Assembly: GCF_016862395.1 (NCBI RefSeq)
Contig: NZ_BOMW01000067.1
Location: 1 to 64,000, forward strand
DNA from: Actinoplanes siamensis
Lineage (GTDB): Bacteria; Actinomycetota; Actinomycetes; Mycobacteriales; Micromonosporaceae
Direction: 5' to 3'
Length of the DNA stretch: 64,000 nucleotides
The notes beneath the pieces are model-generated. The model was not told the origin of the DNA. It searched no databases and was given only the letters and a program-made list of their open reading frames with translations. Positions 29,759 through 40,647 of the stretch are shown here, in pieces. The translations under genes were made by a program, and so were the position numbers. Within the stretch, counting starts at the first letter, position 1. Each line of letters starts with the position of its first letter.

Positions 29759-30640
29759 TCACATGATAGCGGGCGGACTCTGATCTTCACTCAGGGCAAT
29801 CCCCTCCATGACTCCCTCGGTCTCCCAATAGAGACGCGCCGACTTGCAGACGGTGACGGCGAGGCAGCCCCGGTAGGACTCGCCCACGTTGTGCCGGACG
29901 GTCGCCGGGTTGTGCCTCTTGAGGGTGGGCCGCTGGAAGTCCTGCGCCGCGACGCCGACGAGCCCCGCCCACCACATCGTTGCCGCGGTGACGTCGGCGG
30001 ACTCGTGGATGTAGAGCCGGAACCGGAGCTGGCCGGAACTGACGCCCAGGAGCGTCACGTACCGGAGGAAGAGCCGGATCAACTTCGGGTCGCTGTTGAT
30101 GAACTGCAGATTCGTCGCCTGCGGCCGCCACGGCTTCTCCTTGGCGCCCTCACACCAGTAGGCGACCGAGCCGAGCAGGATGACCTCGCGATCCGTGAGC
30201 TCCCCGACCCAGTCCGACACCCTGGCCCGGGTGGCATCGCGCTCCAGATCCCGCGCCTGCCGGTATGGCTTCCACCGCGCCTCCGCGATGTTCTTCGAGT
30301 TCCGGCTGCGCCTGGCCGCGGCCTCCTCCGGCGTGGCGTCCAGCGGCATGTCGCGCGTCCAGAGGTAGGCCGACGACTTGGAGACCCCCAGCGCCGCCGC
30401 GATCTCCGGAACCGTCCGCCCCTCGGCCCGCATCTCCCTGGCGCGATGCCGCGCCTCGTCCTTCGCCCGCGGCCGGCGGGTCCACTCGGGCGGATCGAGC
30501 CCCTTGAGCCACTCGGACAAAGTCCCGTTGCTCACGCCGAAGTGCTTCATCAGCTGGGACCGGGACAGCCCGGGATCTACCCGCAACCGCCGCGCCTCGG
30601 CCCGCCCATCCCGAAGACCGGGACAATCGCTCATCACCAT
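29759..30640 (-). CDS. Two-HTH protein with a LAGLIDADG-endonuclease-like C-terminal domain
   Basis: 293 residues, no TM. Two helix-turn-helix segments: 26-47 (SRSQLMKHFGVSNGTLSEWL) and 75-96 (RTVPEIAAALGVSKSSAYLW). The C-terminal region (about 150-280) has the pattern seen in LAGLIDADG-like domains of actinomycete proteins: AYWCEGAKEKPW, FINSDPKLIRLFLRYV, RLYIHESADVTAA, TLKRHNPATVRHN and YRGCLAVTV. The acidic residue E164 fits a metal ligand. Start ATG 30640 follows a -10 TAATGT by 6 nt, suggesting a leaderless mRNA. Lies beside tRNA-Gln in the same orientation. It could be a regulator descended from a homing endonuclease or a still-active nuclease; the sequence does not decide. Confidence 0.7.
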   Translation of the reverse strand: MVMSDCPGLRDGRAEARRLRVDPGLSRSQLMKHFGVSNGTLSEWLKGLDPPEWTRRPRAKDEARHRAREMRAEGRTVPEIAAALGVSKSSAYLWTRDMPLDATPEEAAARRSRNSKNIAEARWKPYRQARDLERDATRARVSDWVGELTDREVILLGSVAYWCEGAKEKPWRPQATNLQFINSDPKLIRLFLRYVTLLGVSSGQLRFRLYIHESADVTAATMWWAGLVGVAAQDFQRPTLKRHNPATVRHNVGESYRGCLAVTVCKSARLYWETEGVMEGIALSEDQSPPAIM

Positions 30641-30646
30641 GTACCT

Positions 30647-30676
30647 ACATTAGAACAACCGGATGCATGATCGTAA
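30647..30676 (-). promoter_or_regulatory. Predicted leaderless promoter of the HTH/LAGLIDADG-like gene
   Basis: -10 TAATGT (30647-30652) and -35 TTACGA (30671-30676) with an 18-bp spacer; the ATG at 30640 follows 6 nt after the -10. This AT-richer 40-bp stretch also lies upstream of the divergent TetR gene, so control may be shared. Confidence 0.5.
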
Positions 30677-30719
30677 GTATTCAAGCCAGGCATTCGCGAT
30701 CCCCTGGCAGGATGGCCGG

Positions 30720-31358
30720 GTGACCGAGGAAACCGACAAACCACGCCGCCGCATGTCCGCCACCCAGCGCCGCGAGCAGCTGGTCATCATCGGCCGCCAG
30801 CTGTTCGCCGAGCGCGGCTACGACGGCACCACGGTCGAGGAGGTCGCGGTCCGCGCGAAGGTGTCGAAGCCGGTGGTCTACGAGCACTTCGGCGGCAAGG
30901 AGGGGCTGTACGCGGTGGTCGTCGACCGCGAGGTCCGCGCGCTGCTGGACCGGATCACCACGGCGCTCACCGCTGGTCATCCGCGGGAGCTGCTGGAGCA
31001 GGCGGCGCTGGCGCTGCTGGACTACATCGAGGAAGAGCCGCACGGTTTCCAGGTGCTGACCGCGCGTCAGGCGCCGGTGCTGGCCCCGGCGGGCTCGTTC
31101 TCGAGTGTGATGAACGACGTCGCGCACCAGGTGGAGCACATTCTGGGCGCGGAGTTCCGGACGCGGGGGCTGGATCCGAAGTTCGCCGAGCTCTATTCGC
31201 AGGCGCTGGTGGGGATGGTGGCGCTGGTGGGTCAGTGGTGGCGGGAGGCGCGCCGCCCGAAGAAGGAGATGGTGGCCGCGCACCTGGTGAGTCTGGCCTG
31301 GAACGGCCTGTCGAACCTGGAGACGAAGCCGGGCCTGATCACCAGGAGAACGCGATGA
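30720..31358 (+). CDS. TetR-family transcriptional regulator
   Basis: 212 residues from GTG 30720. N-terminal HTH (TVEEVAVRAKVSKPVVYEHFGGKEGLY), then a helical ligand-binding domain. The frame is open to ATG 30663, but the GTG start gives the standard distance to the HTH (about 20 residues before RREQLV). The likely targets are its own promoter and the divergent gene; the ligand is unknown. Its stop lies inside the left arm of the bidirectional terminator at 31352-31390. Confidence 0.88.
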   Translation: MTEETDKPRRRMSATQRREQLVIIGRQLFAERGYDGTTVEEVAVRAKVSKPVVYEHFGGKEGLYAVVVDREVRALLDRITTALTAGHPRELLEQAALALLDYIEEEPHGFQVLTARQAPVLAPAGSFSSVMNDVAHQVEHILGAEFRTRGLDPKFAELYSQALVGMVALVGQWWREARRPKKEMVAAHLVSLAWNGLSNLETKPGLITRRTR

Positions 31359-31390
31359 CCGCCGGGCCTTCGCGGGCCGGCGGTCATCGC
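31352..31390. terminator. Bidirectional terminator between the TetR and DUF4383 genes
   Basis: 14-bp perfect stem GCGATGACCGCCGG (31352-31365) with 31377-31390, 11-nt loop. The convergent genes end at 31358 and 31405, so it can serve both strands. The TetR stop codon is part of the stem. Confidence 0.75.
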
Positions 31391-31404
31391 AGGTGGGAGC
31401 GGGA

Positions 31405-31866
31405 TCAGGCGGTACGCCCCTCCCGGACCTGCCGCGGGGCGCCGGCCTTGCTCTGCGGCGCGACCTTGCTGTAGAGCCCGATCGTGATCAGCAGCAGGCC
31501 GACCAGGTAGGTGACGACGACCGTGGCCATGCTGAAGCCGAGGAAGTTGGCGTCGGTCCGGATGGTGGCCATCGAGTAGCTGCCGATGACCAGGAGCGCC
31601 CACCCGAGGTACTTGTCGACCTCGACGTCGACGTTGCGCCCGACGACGGCGCCGAGCAGCACCAGCGCGCCGATCACGAGCGAGAGGATCGACCAGAGGA
31701 GGTTGCTGCCCTGTCCGATCACGCGGTCGCCGGTATACCCGGTGAAGCTGTCACCGGCCGTCTGCGCGAAGCCGACGATGCCGAAGACCACCAGGTAAGC
31801 GCCGGCGACAAAACCGGCCAAGCGGTACATCGGCCGAAGGGGGTGGTTGACCGGAATATGCGCCAT
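31405..31866 (-). CDS. DUF4383-family membrane protein
   Basis: 153 residues with four TM segments and the family motifs NHPLRPMYRLAGFVAGAYLV, SNLLWSILSLVIGALVL and KYLGWALLVIGSYSMATI. No known function. ATG 31866 with GGAG 9 nt upstream; the long open frame upstream overlaps the ABC-F gene in another register and is not coding. Confidence 0.85.
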   Translation of the reverse strand: MAHIPVNHPLRPMYRLAGFVAGAYLVVFGIVGFAQTAGDSFTGYTGDRVIGQGSNLLWSILSLVIGALVLLGAVVGRNVDVEVDKYLGWALLVIGSYSMATIRTDANFLGFSMATVVVTYLVGLLLITIGLYSKVAPQSKAGAPRQVREGRTA

Positions 31867-31945
31867 GCTGTCCGTCTCCAAGGTCAGGTGTTGTCGTCCC
31901 GATTCTCGCGTATCCGCGACAAGCGGCGCAGGTACACCCCCCGGA

Positions 31946-33742
<1,797 letters not shown>

Positions 33743-33750
33743 GATGGGCT

Positions 33751-34698
33751 CTAGATTACCCGCGCGCCGGGCTGTGGTCCGCGGGCGGTGACCGCGGCCC
33801 GGCAGACGCCGGCGGCGGTGAGCCGGCCGGCGATCTCCTGCGCGTGCGCGGCGGTGGCGGCGAGGAAGACGCAGGTGGGGCCGGAGCCGGAGACCAGGCC
33901 GGTCAGGGCGCCCGCCTCGGTGCCGGCTTTGAGCACGTCGGCGAGCTGCGGGCGGAGCGCGAGGGCGGCCGGCTGCAGGTCGTTGCCGAGGGCGGCGGCG
34001 AGGACCTCGGGGTCGCGCTGGCGCAGGGCGGCCATCAGCCGGTCGGCGCTGTCGAGCGGCGCGGGCGGCCAGGAGCTGTCGCGCAGGGTGTCGAGCTCGC
34101 GGTAGACGGCCGGGGTGGAGAGGCCGCCGTCGGCGATCGCGACGACCCAGTGCCAGGTGGTGGGGCGGGCCAGGATCGGGCTGACCGCCTCGCCGTGGCC
34201 GGTGCCCAGGGCGGTGCCGCCATACAGCAGGAACGGCACGTCCGAGCCGAGCTGGGCGCCGACGTCGGCGAGCTCGTCGCGGCCGAGGCCGAGGCCCCAG
34301 AGCAGGTCGCAGGCGATCAGGGTGGCGGCGGCGTCGGCGCTGCCGCCGGCCAGGCCGCCGGCCAGCGGGATCGACTTGCGCAGATGCAACCGGGCGTACG
34401 CCGGGACGCGTGCCCGGGCGGCCAGCGCGCGCGCCGCGCGGATGATCAGGTTCGTCTCGTCGAGCGCCAGCTCGCCGGTGCCCTCGCCCTCCATGGTGAG
34501 CGTGAGGGTGTCGCCGTGCCGGGCGGTGATCTCGTCGAACAGGCTGATGGCGTGGTAGACGGTGTTCAGCTCGTGGTAGCCGTCGGGTCGCAGCGGGCCG
34601 ACCCCGAGATGCAGGTTGATCTTCGCGGGGACCCGCACCCGCACCGGTCCGCTGTGCGGCCGCGGCTCGTCGTCGTCCGGACCCCACGCCTCGGTCAT
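33751..34698 (-). CDS. ispE: 4-diphosphocytidyl-2-C-methyl-D-erythritol kinase
   Basis: ATP-dependent kinase of the MEP isoprenoid pathway; GHMP superfamily, 315 residues. [15 protein letters not shown], the ATP loop [29 protein letters not shown] and C-terminal [14 protein letters not shown] are all present. Its ATG overlaps the rsmA stop by 4 bp. Confidence 0.95.
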   Translation of the reverse strand: MTEAWGPDDDEPRPHSGPVRVRVPAKINLHLGVGPLRPDGYHELNTVYHAISLFDEITARHGDTLTLTMEGEGTGELALDETNLIIRAARALAARARVPAYARLHLRKSIPLAGGLAGGSADAAATLIACDLLWGLGLGRDELADVGAQLGSDVPFLLYGGTALGTGHGEAVSPILARPTTWHWVVAIADGGLSTPAVYRELDTLRDSSWPPAPLDSADRLMAALRQRDPEVLAAALGNDLQPAALALRPQLADVLKAGTEAGALTGLVSGSGPTCVFLAATAAHAQEIAGRLTAAGVCRAAVTARGPQPGARVI

Positions 34699-35582
34699 GC
34701 TTCCGCCTCCTCGGGCTGTGCGCCGGACGGGGTGAGCTTACCGCCGTGCTCCGGGGTTCTCGCCGCGGCGGCGATCGCGGCGAACTCCCCGACCGTCAGC
34801 GACTCTCCCCTGGCCTGCGGGTTCACTCCGGCCTTCAGGAGCACACGTTCCGCGGCGGCGGCGCTGCCGGCCCAACCGGCCAGGGCGGCGCGCAGCGTCT
34901 TGCGCCGCTGGGCGAAGGCGGCGTCGACGACCGCGAACACCTCGGCCCGCCCGGCGCCGGTGGGCGGCTCGCGGCGGGTGAAGGCGACCAGGCCGGAGTC
35001 CACGTTGGGCACCGGCCAGAACACCGCGGGCGGCACCTTCCCCGCCGATCTGGCCTCGGCGTACCAGGCCAGCTTGACCGACGGGACCCCGTACACCTTG
35101 GATCCGGGTCCGGCGGTGAGCCGGTCGGCGACCTCCTTCTGCACCATCACCAGGCCGCCGCGCAGGGTGGGCAGCTCGGCGAGCAGGTGCAGCACGACCG
35201 GGACGGCGACGTTGTACGGCAGGTTGGCGACGAGCACGGTGGGCGGCGGGTCGAACCGGTCACCGGTGACCCGCAGCGCGTCGGCCGGGTGCACGGTGAG
35301 GTGTGCGGCCGGGACGGTGCCGGGCAGGGCGGCGGCCAGGACCGGGTCGATCTCGACGGCGTGCACGTGCGCGACCGCGCCGGCCAGGCCCAGGGTGAGC
35401 GAGCCGAGCCCGGGGCCGACCTCGAGGGCGACGTCGTCGGGGCGCAGCGCGGCGGCGGCCACGATGCGGCGGATGGTGTTCGGGTCGTGCAGGAAGTTCT
35501 GGCCGAGTTTCTTGGTCGGCGCGACGCCGAGGCGCGCGGCGAGTTCCCGGATCTCCGCCGGGCCGAGCAGTCCGTCAGCCAT
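34695..35582 (-). CDS. rsmA: 16S rRNA (A1518/A1519-N6)-dimethyltransferase
   Basis: KsgA family; dimethylates two adjacent adenines of helix 45 in late 30S assembly. 295 residues. [28 protein letters not shown] (SAM) and [11 protein letters not shown] (catalytic NLPY) are intact. It begins 54 bp from tatD and overlaps ispE by 4 bp, giving the order tatD-rsmA-ispE-ABC-F. Confidence 0.96.
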   Translation of the reverse strand: MADGLLGPAEIRELAARLGVAPTKKLGQNFLHDPNTIRRIVAAAALRPDDVALEVGPGLGSLTLGLAGAVAHVHAVEIDPVLAAALPGTVPAAHLTVHPADALRVTGDRFDPPPTVLVANLPYNVAVPVVLHLLAELPTLRGGLVMVQKEVADRLTAGPGSKVYGVPSVKLAWYAEARSAGKVPPAVFWPVPNVDSGLVAFTRREPPTGAGRAEVFAVVDAAFAQRRKTLRAALAGWAGSAAAAERVLLKAGVNPQARGESLTVGEFAAIAAAARTPEHGGKLTPSGAQPEEAEA

Positions 35583-35636
35583 GGGAGCAGCCTAGGCGGC
35601 CGACTACCGGGCCACCCAGGCGGGCACGCCCGGGGG

Positions 35637-36566
35637 TCAGTGCCAGGGGCCGAAGACTCGCTCGCCGTTGGCCGAGATCCGCGCGCACAGCTCGTCGACG
35701 TCGATGCCGCGGGCCGCGGCCAGCGCCCGTACCGTGATCGGAATCAGATAGGACGCGTTGGGCCGGCCACGGTGCGGGACGGGCGTCAGGTACGGCGCGT
35801 CGGTCTCGACCATCATCAGCTCGGGCGGCGTGATCGCCGCCGCCTCGCGCAGGTTGGTGGCGCTGGCGAAGGTCACCGTCCCGGCGAAGCTGAGGTGGTA
35901 GCCGCGGCGCACGCACTCGGCGGCGAACTCGGCGTCCCCGGAGAAGCAGTGCAGCACCACGGTGTCCGGAGCGCCCTCGGAGTCGAGGATCCGCAGCACG
36001 TCGGCGTGGGCGTCGCGGTCGTGGATGATCAGCGCCTTGCCGTGCCGCTTGGCGATCGCGATGTGCGCGCGGAAGCTGGCCTCCTGCGCGGCGCGGCCCT
36101 CGTCGCCGGTCCGGAAGGTGTCCATCCCGGTCTCGCCCAGCCCGCGGACGCGCGGCCGGGCGGCGAGCGCCTCGATCTCGCGCAGCGCCTCGTCCAGATC
36201 GGAGAGCCGGGGCGCCTCGTTCGGGTGGATCGCGACAGTGGCCAGCACCGATCCCTCCCGGTCGGCCAGGTCCGCGCCCCAGCGCGACGAGTCGACGTCC
36301 ACACCGACCTGGATCAGGCGGTCCACGCCGTTCTTGGCGGCCGCGCCGATCAGCGCCTGGACCGGGTCGGTGGACGGGTCCGCGCCGCCCGGCACGCCCG
36401 CCTCCTGGATGGTCAGGTCCAGGTGGGTGTGGCTGTCGAAGACCGGCACCGCCAGGGGCTCCGGGGCGGGCGGGAACTCGCCGGCCCGGCGCGCGGCCTT
36501 CGCCCCGCGCTTCTCGGAGGGGGTCGGGGAATCGCTGGACGGAGCAGTCGGAGGCATGTGAGACAT
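35637..36566 (-). CDS. TatD-family metal-dependent hydrolase (deoxyribonuclease-like)
   Basis: 309 residues. Metal ligands in FDSHTHLDL, LGETGMD, IIHDRDAHAD, VLHCFSGD and METDAPYLTP. The N-terminal 45 residues before the barrel are Pro/Ser/Lys-rich. Two ATGs, 36566 and 36557, are close; 36566 is used. Family members are 3'-5' exonucleases with roles in DNA repair or degradation. Often precedes rsmA in actinomycetes, as here. Confidence 0.9.
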   Translation of the reverse strand: MSHMPPTAPSSDSPTPSEKRGAKAARRAGEFPPAPEPLAVPVFDSHTHLDLTIQEAGVPGGADPSTDPVQALIGAAAKNGVDRLIQVGVDVDSSRWGADLADREGSVLATVAIHPNEAPRLSDLDEALREIEALAARPRVRGLGETGMDTFRTGDEGRAAQEASFRAHIAIAKRHGKALIIHDRDAHADVLRILDSEGAPDTVVLHCFSGDAEFAAECVRRGYHLSFAGTVTFASATNLREAAAITPPELMMVETDAPYLTPVPHRGRPNASYLIPITVRALAAARGIDVDELCARISANGERVFGPWH

Positions 36567-36623
36567 TGTGCACGTCCTGCTTTCCGGTAACCCACCGTTC
36601 ATCAGGCATCCACCGGGATCACT

Positions 36624-36629
36624 TAGGTT
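36624..36629 (+). promoter_or_regulatory. -10 box TAGGTT of the hypothetical gene at 36637
   Basis: TAGGTT ends 7 nt before GTG 36637, the spacing expected for a leaderless mRNA. No clear -35. Confidence 0.4.
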
Positions 36630-36636
36630 CCGCCAG

Positions 36637-37671
36637 GTGACCGTGATCGGTGAGGACAGCGAGCTGGGCGCCGACCCGCTCGAACCTCCTCTGATGGCAC
36701 CGTTGCGCCGCGATCTGACCTGGTCGGCGGTGCAGGCGATGAGCCAGTCGGCGGTGCACCGCGACGATCCCACCCTGCGCCGGATCCGGGAGACCGCGGC
36801 CGTGCGGCGCGGCACGCGGATGACCAAGCTGCTCTCGCCGGCCCAGGTCGCCGGCCATCTGGGCGGCTGGCTGCCGTACGGCTTCTGTCACCGTTCCCGC
36901 GACATCGCCCACCTGACCGAGCCGGAGCAGCTCACCCTGTTGCGCACGGACGGCGCCACCGACGGGCGGGTCGCGTTCACGCTGCGCTGGCGGGCCACCG
37001 ACCCGGCCGACTACGAGGTGCCGGGGAATCCGGCGCAGCCGGGCCTGGCCGCGCTGCCGGGGCACCACCGGATCGGCGCGATGGTGCTGGGCACCGGTTT
37101 CACCCCGAGCACCGACGACCTGATCCCGGAGTACGTCACGGCCGGTTTCGCCGACCTGCCGCTGCCTGCGAACGCCCAACTGGTGGCGCACGTGCCGGGC
37201 GGTGACGAGGTGGTGCTCTACACCTACCAGCCGGAGCAGCACGGCTGGCTGCGGCTGGCCGGCCCGCGCTGGCGCGGCCTGCTCGACGAGCTGCCCGGGG
37301 TGAGCCCGGACCGGGAGTACGTGCCGTGCACGGCGACCGGCACCGCCCGCCTGGTCGGCCTGATCGACGGCAAGGAGTACGAGGCGGTCGCCGACCCGCC
37401 GGGCGAGTTCCGGGTCCGCGCGCTGACCCGCGCCGCCCGCTACCCGGTGCAGACCCTGAGCCGGCGCGCCGAGCAGGCGCTGTGGCGTGGGGTGCCGTGC
37501 TGGGTGCTGCAGCGGGACGAGACGTGGGCGCGGCTGCGGCTGCTGCGGCCGAACGTGGACGCGCTCGGCGCGACCGGGGCCCGCTGCTACGAGCGGGGCG
37601 TCTACGAGGCGTGGGCGCCGGTCGACGAGCTCGCCGACCATCACATCGCGGACGTCGCGTACCAGATGTAG
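36637..37671 (+). CDS. Conserved hypothetical protein
   Basis: 344 residues, soluble, no signal peptide. Rich in Trp/Arg/Pro beta-type segments: VAGHLGGWLPYGFC, VAHVPGGDEVVLYTYQPEQHGWLRLAGPRW, WVLQRDETWARLRLLRP, GVYEAWAPVDEL. It looks like two similar beta-rich halves; the last 100 residues resemble SH3-like or barrel repeats, but I cannot name a family. Start GTG 36637 is supported by the -10 TAGGTT just upstream; the frame is open to 36568. Divergent from tatD, convergent with metG. Confidence 0.7.
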   Translation: MTVIGEDSELGADPLEPPLMAPLRRDLTWSAVQAMSQSAVHRDDPTLRRIRETAAVRRGTRMTKLLSPAQVAGHLGGWLPYGFCHRSRDIAHLTEPEQLTLLRTDGATDGRVAFTLRWRATDPADYEVPGNPAQPGLAALPGHHRIGAMVLGTGFTPSTDDLIPEYVTAGFADLPLPANAQLVAHVPGGDEVVLYTYQPEQHGWLRLAGPRWRGLLDELPGVSPDREYVPCTATGTARLVGLIDGKEYEAVADPPGEFRVRALTRAARYPVQTLSRRAEQALWRGVPCWVLQRDETWARLRLLRPNVDALGATGARCYERGVYEAWAPVDELADHHIADVAYQM

Positions 37672-37698
37672 GGGAACAGCACGTACCAGTTGCAGGGA

Positions 37699-37726
37699 AA
37701 GGGCCCGGCCCTCCGGCCGGGCCCTT
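37699..37726. terminator. Bidirectional terminator between the hypothetical gene and metG
   Basis: 12-bp perfect stem AAGGGCCCGGCC (37699-37710) with 37715-37726, loop CTCC, followed by CTCTC on the plus strand and by AA then CCCTGC on the minus strand. It lies between the convergent stops at 37671 and 37730. Confidence 0.8.
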
Positions 37727-37729
37727 CTC

Positions 37730-39529
37730 TCACGCCTCGCCCAGGCGGGCCAGCTCCTCCTCGACCACGGACGGATCGAGCTTGCGGAAGACCGGTTTCG
37801 GCGCGCTCAGCGGGGTGCCGGGCGTCAGCGGCACCGACTCCCAGCGGGCGCCGACCGTGTAGTCACCCATCAGCACCGGGTACGCCGGGCCGCCGTCCAG
37901 GTCCTCGACCTCGACGATCTCCGGCATCGGGGCGTGCACCCCGGTGCCGCCGAGCAGTTCGAAGACCTTCTGCGCGGAGTGCGGCAGGAACGGCGTGAGC
38001 AGTGTGTTCGCGTCGGAGACGACCTGCAGCGCGACGTGCAGGACGGTGCCCTGCCGCTCCTTCTGCGACTCGTCCTTCAGCTTCCACGGGGCCTGCTCGG
38101 ACAGGTACTTGTTGGCCTCGGCGACGACCCGCATGGCCTCGCCGATCGCGGCCTTCTGCCGGTGCTTGCCGATCAGCTCTCCGACCGTGGCGAAGCCGGC
38201 CCTGGCCACCTCGAGCAGCGCCCGGTCCTCCGGCGTCAGGTCGACGGCCGGCGGGATGGCGCCGAAGTTCTTCGCCGCCATCGAGATCGACCGGTTGACC
38301 AGGTTGCCCCAGCCGGCCACCAGCTCGTCGTTGTTGCGCCTGACGAACTCGGCCCAGGTGAAGTCGGTGTCGTTGGACTCCGGGCCGGCCGCGGCGATGA
38401 AGTACCGCAGGGCGTCGGCGTCGTAGCGCTCCAGGAAGTCGCGCACGTAGATGACCACGCGGCGGGACGAGGAGAACTTCTTGCCCTCCATCGTCAGGTA
38501 CTCGCTGGAGACCACCTCGGTGGGCAGGTTCAGCCGGCCGAGCCGGCCGGGCTGGCCGCCCTTGTCCCCCTCGCCGGAGTAGCCGAGCAGCAGCGCCGGC
38601 CAGATCACCGAGTGGAAGACGATGTTGTCCTTGCCCATGAAGTAGTAGCCGAGCGCGTCCTTGCCGTGCGCGTCGGCCGACCACCACCGCCGCCACGCCT
38701 CCGGGTCGCCGGTGCGGCGGGCCCACTCGACGGACGCCGAGAGGTAGCCGATCACCGCGTCGAACCAGACGTAGATGCGCTTGTCGGCGCGGTCGCGCCA
38801 GCCGTCCAGCGGGATCGGCACGCCCCACTCCAGGTCCCGGGTGATCGCCCGGGGCTGCAGGTCGTCGAGCAGGTTGCGGGAGAACTTGAGGACGTTGGGC
38901 CGCCAGTTCTCCCGGCGGTCCAGCCAGCCGCCGATCGCCTCGGCGAACGCCGGCAGGTCGAGGAAGAAGTGCTCGGTCTCGACGAACTGCGGGGTCTCCC
39001 CGTTGATCCGGGACTTCGGGTTGATCAGCTGCTCGGGGTCGAGCTGGTTGCCGCAGTTGTCGCACTGGTCGCCGCGGGCGCTGTCGTAACCACAGATCGG
39101 GCAGGTGCCCTCGATGTAGCGGTCGGGCAGCGTGCGGCCGGTGGACGGGGAGATCGCGCCGAGCGTGGTACGGGCGACGATGTACCCGTTCTGGTGCAGG
39201 CCCTCGAACAGCTCCTGCACCACCGCGTAGTGGTTGCGCGTGGTGGTGCGGGTGAACAGGTCGTAGGACAGGCCCAGACCGTGCAGGTCCTCCACGATCA
39301 CCCGGTTGTACCGGTCGGCGAGCTCGCGCGGGCTCACCCCGTCCGCGTCCGCCTGGACCTGGATCGGGGTGCCGTGCTCGTCGGTGCCGGAGACCATGAG
39401 CACGTCGTGGCCGGCCATCCGCATGTACCGGCTGAAGACGTCGGACGGCACCCCGAAGCCGGACACATGACCGATGTGGCGCGGGCCGTTGGCGTAGGGC
39501 CAGGCGACCGCGGCGAGAACGTGACTCAT
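37730..39529 (-). CDS. metG: Methionine--tRNA ligase
   Basis: Class Ia synthetase, 599 residues. HIGH box [10 protein letters not shown], zinc site CPIC ... [17 protein letters not shown], and the catalytic loop as KFSSSR (KMSKS variant, usual in this group). The anticodon-binding domain is complete and there is no EMAP-like C-terminal extension. ATG 39529 chosen; upstream in-frame codons lie in the promoter region shared with the divergent membrane-protein gene. Confidence 0.96.
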   Translation of the reverse strand: MSHVLAAVAWPYANGPRHIGHVSGFGVPSDVFSRYMRMAGHDVLMVSGTDEHGTPIQVQADADGVSPRELADRYNRVIVEDLHGLGLSYDLFTRTTTRNHYAVVQELFEGLHQNGYIVARTTLGAISPSTGRTLPDRYIEGTCPICGYDSARGDQCDNCGNQLDPEQLINPKSRINGETPQFVETEHFFLDLPAFAEAIGGWLDRRENWRPNVLKFSRNLLDDLQPRAITRDLEWGVPIPLDGWRDRADKRIYVWFDAVIGYLSASVEWARRTGDPEAWRRWWSADAHGKDALGYYFMGKDNIVFHSVIWPALLLGYSGEGDKGGQPGRLGRLNLPTEVVSSEYLTMEGKKFSSSRRVVIYVRDFLERYDADALRYFIAAAGPESNDTDFTWAEFVRRNNDELVAGWGNLVNRSISMAAKNFGAIPPAVDLTPEDRALLEVARAGFATVGELIGKHRQKAAIGEAMRVVAEANKYLSEQAPWKLKDESQKERQGTVLHVALQVVSDANTLLTPFLPHSAQKVFELLGGTGVHAPMPEIVEVEDLDGGPAYPVLMGDYTVGARWESVPLTPGTPLSAPKPVFRKLDPSVVEEELARLGEA

Positions 39530-39648
39530 GACGCCTAGCGTAGTGACCCTCGCGAGAGGGCCGCGAACGGATAACCGCCCGGCCGATTTGTCCCGACACG
39601 CCCGATCAATGGCAGCCTCCGCGGCGAGCTCCGTAGTTGACTGGAGGT

Positions 39649-40647
39649 GTGACCGGAAACACGCCACAGCCAGGAGAGACACCGGCCGGGAGCCCCTGGG
39701 CGCGCCCCGAGCCGGAGCCCGGCTGGTGGCAGGGCGACACCGACCGGCTGCCGACCTCGCAGGAGGGGGCCGACCGCAAGGCCGACGACGCCCGGGCGGC
39801 GGGCGCCGGGCCGGCTCGGACCGCGGGCGCCCACGACCCCACGGAACGCCTGACCACCGCGGACGAGCTCATGATCATCGAGCCGGGGCGGCCGGGGCCC
39901 GCCGACGAGGAGCCGGACCGGCCCGTACCGGAGCTCGTGGTGTCGCCCGAGCCGGACGACGGCACCCGGCCCACAGTCCCCCTCGACCCGCGGCGCCCAC
40001 CGCTGCCGCCGCTGCCGGAAGGCGGCGTCTCCCCGGCCACCGCCGGCCGCCTCGCCCGGGTGGAGAACTCCCCGTTCTGGGCGGCCGACGAGGCCCGCAT
40101 CGCCGCCGAGGCGCGCCTCGACGAGGGACCCGGCCGCCGGCGCCGGCCCCCGGTCACCCGCCCGGTCACCGCGATGCTCTCGCTGATCGGGCTGGGCCTG
40201 GTGGCGGCATTCTTCGGATGGGTCAGCGCGGAGCCGTTCTGGCTGGCCATGGGCCACGGTGACCGGGGGTACGCGACCACCACCAGCTGCCACGGCGACG
40301 GCCTCACCCAACGCTGCACCGGACGGTTCGCCAGCTCCGACGGCCGGATCACGGCCGGCCGGGTGGTTCTGCTCGGCATCTCCGGGGCGGCCCGCGAACC
40401 AGGCGCGGTCTCCGGCGCCCGGATGGTCGGCCCGGGCAGCGCCCAGGCCTACGCCGCGCCGCCCGGACTGCTCATGCACCTGCGCTGGGTGCTCGGCTTC
40501 CTGCTCGTGCTGATCTGCGGGTACGGCATCGCCGGCGCGACCGGGGCACGCCACCTGGAGTCCCCGAGCGCCCGGCGGACGGCCCTGCTGGGCAGCCTGG
40601 CCGGGCCGGTGCTGCTGCTGGCCGGATTCCTGATCGCGGCCTACTGA
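39649..40647 (+). CDS. Membrane protein with a long proline-rich cytoplasmic N-terminus
   Basis: About 332 residues. Residues 1-170 are disordered, Pro/Glu/Asp/Arg-rich; then three TM segments (about 180-198, 278-296, 310-328). The loop between the first two contains two cysteines (TTSCHGDG and QRCTGRF) and is probably outside. This two-Cys exported loop resembles small exported domains of other actinomycete proteins but I cannot name it. Start GTG 39649 with GGAGG only 1 nt away, or TTG 39637; uncertain. It overlaps rsmI by 7 bp at the 3' end (convergent). Confidence 0.68.
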   Translation: MTGNTPQPGETPAGSPWARPEPEPGWWQGDTDRLPTSQEGADRKADDARAAGAGPARTAGAHDPTERLTTADELMIIEPGRPGPADEEPDRPVPELVVSPEPDDGTRPTVPLDPRRPPLPPLPEGGVSPATAGRLARVENSPFWAADEARIAAEARLDEGPGRRRRPPVTRPVTAMLSLIGLGLVAAFFGWVSAEPFWLAMGHGDRGYATTTSCHGDGLTQRCTGRFASSDGRITAGRVVLLGISGAAREPGAVSGARMVGPGSAQAYAAPPGLLMHLRWVLGFLLVLICGYGIAGATGARHLESPSARRTALLGSLAGPVLLLAGFLIAAY

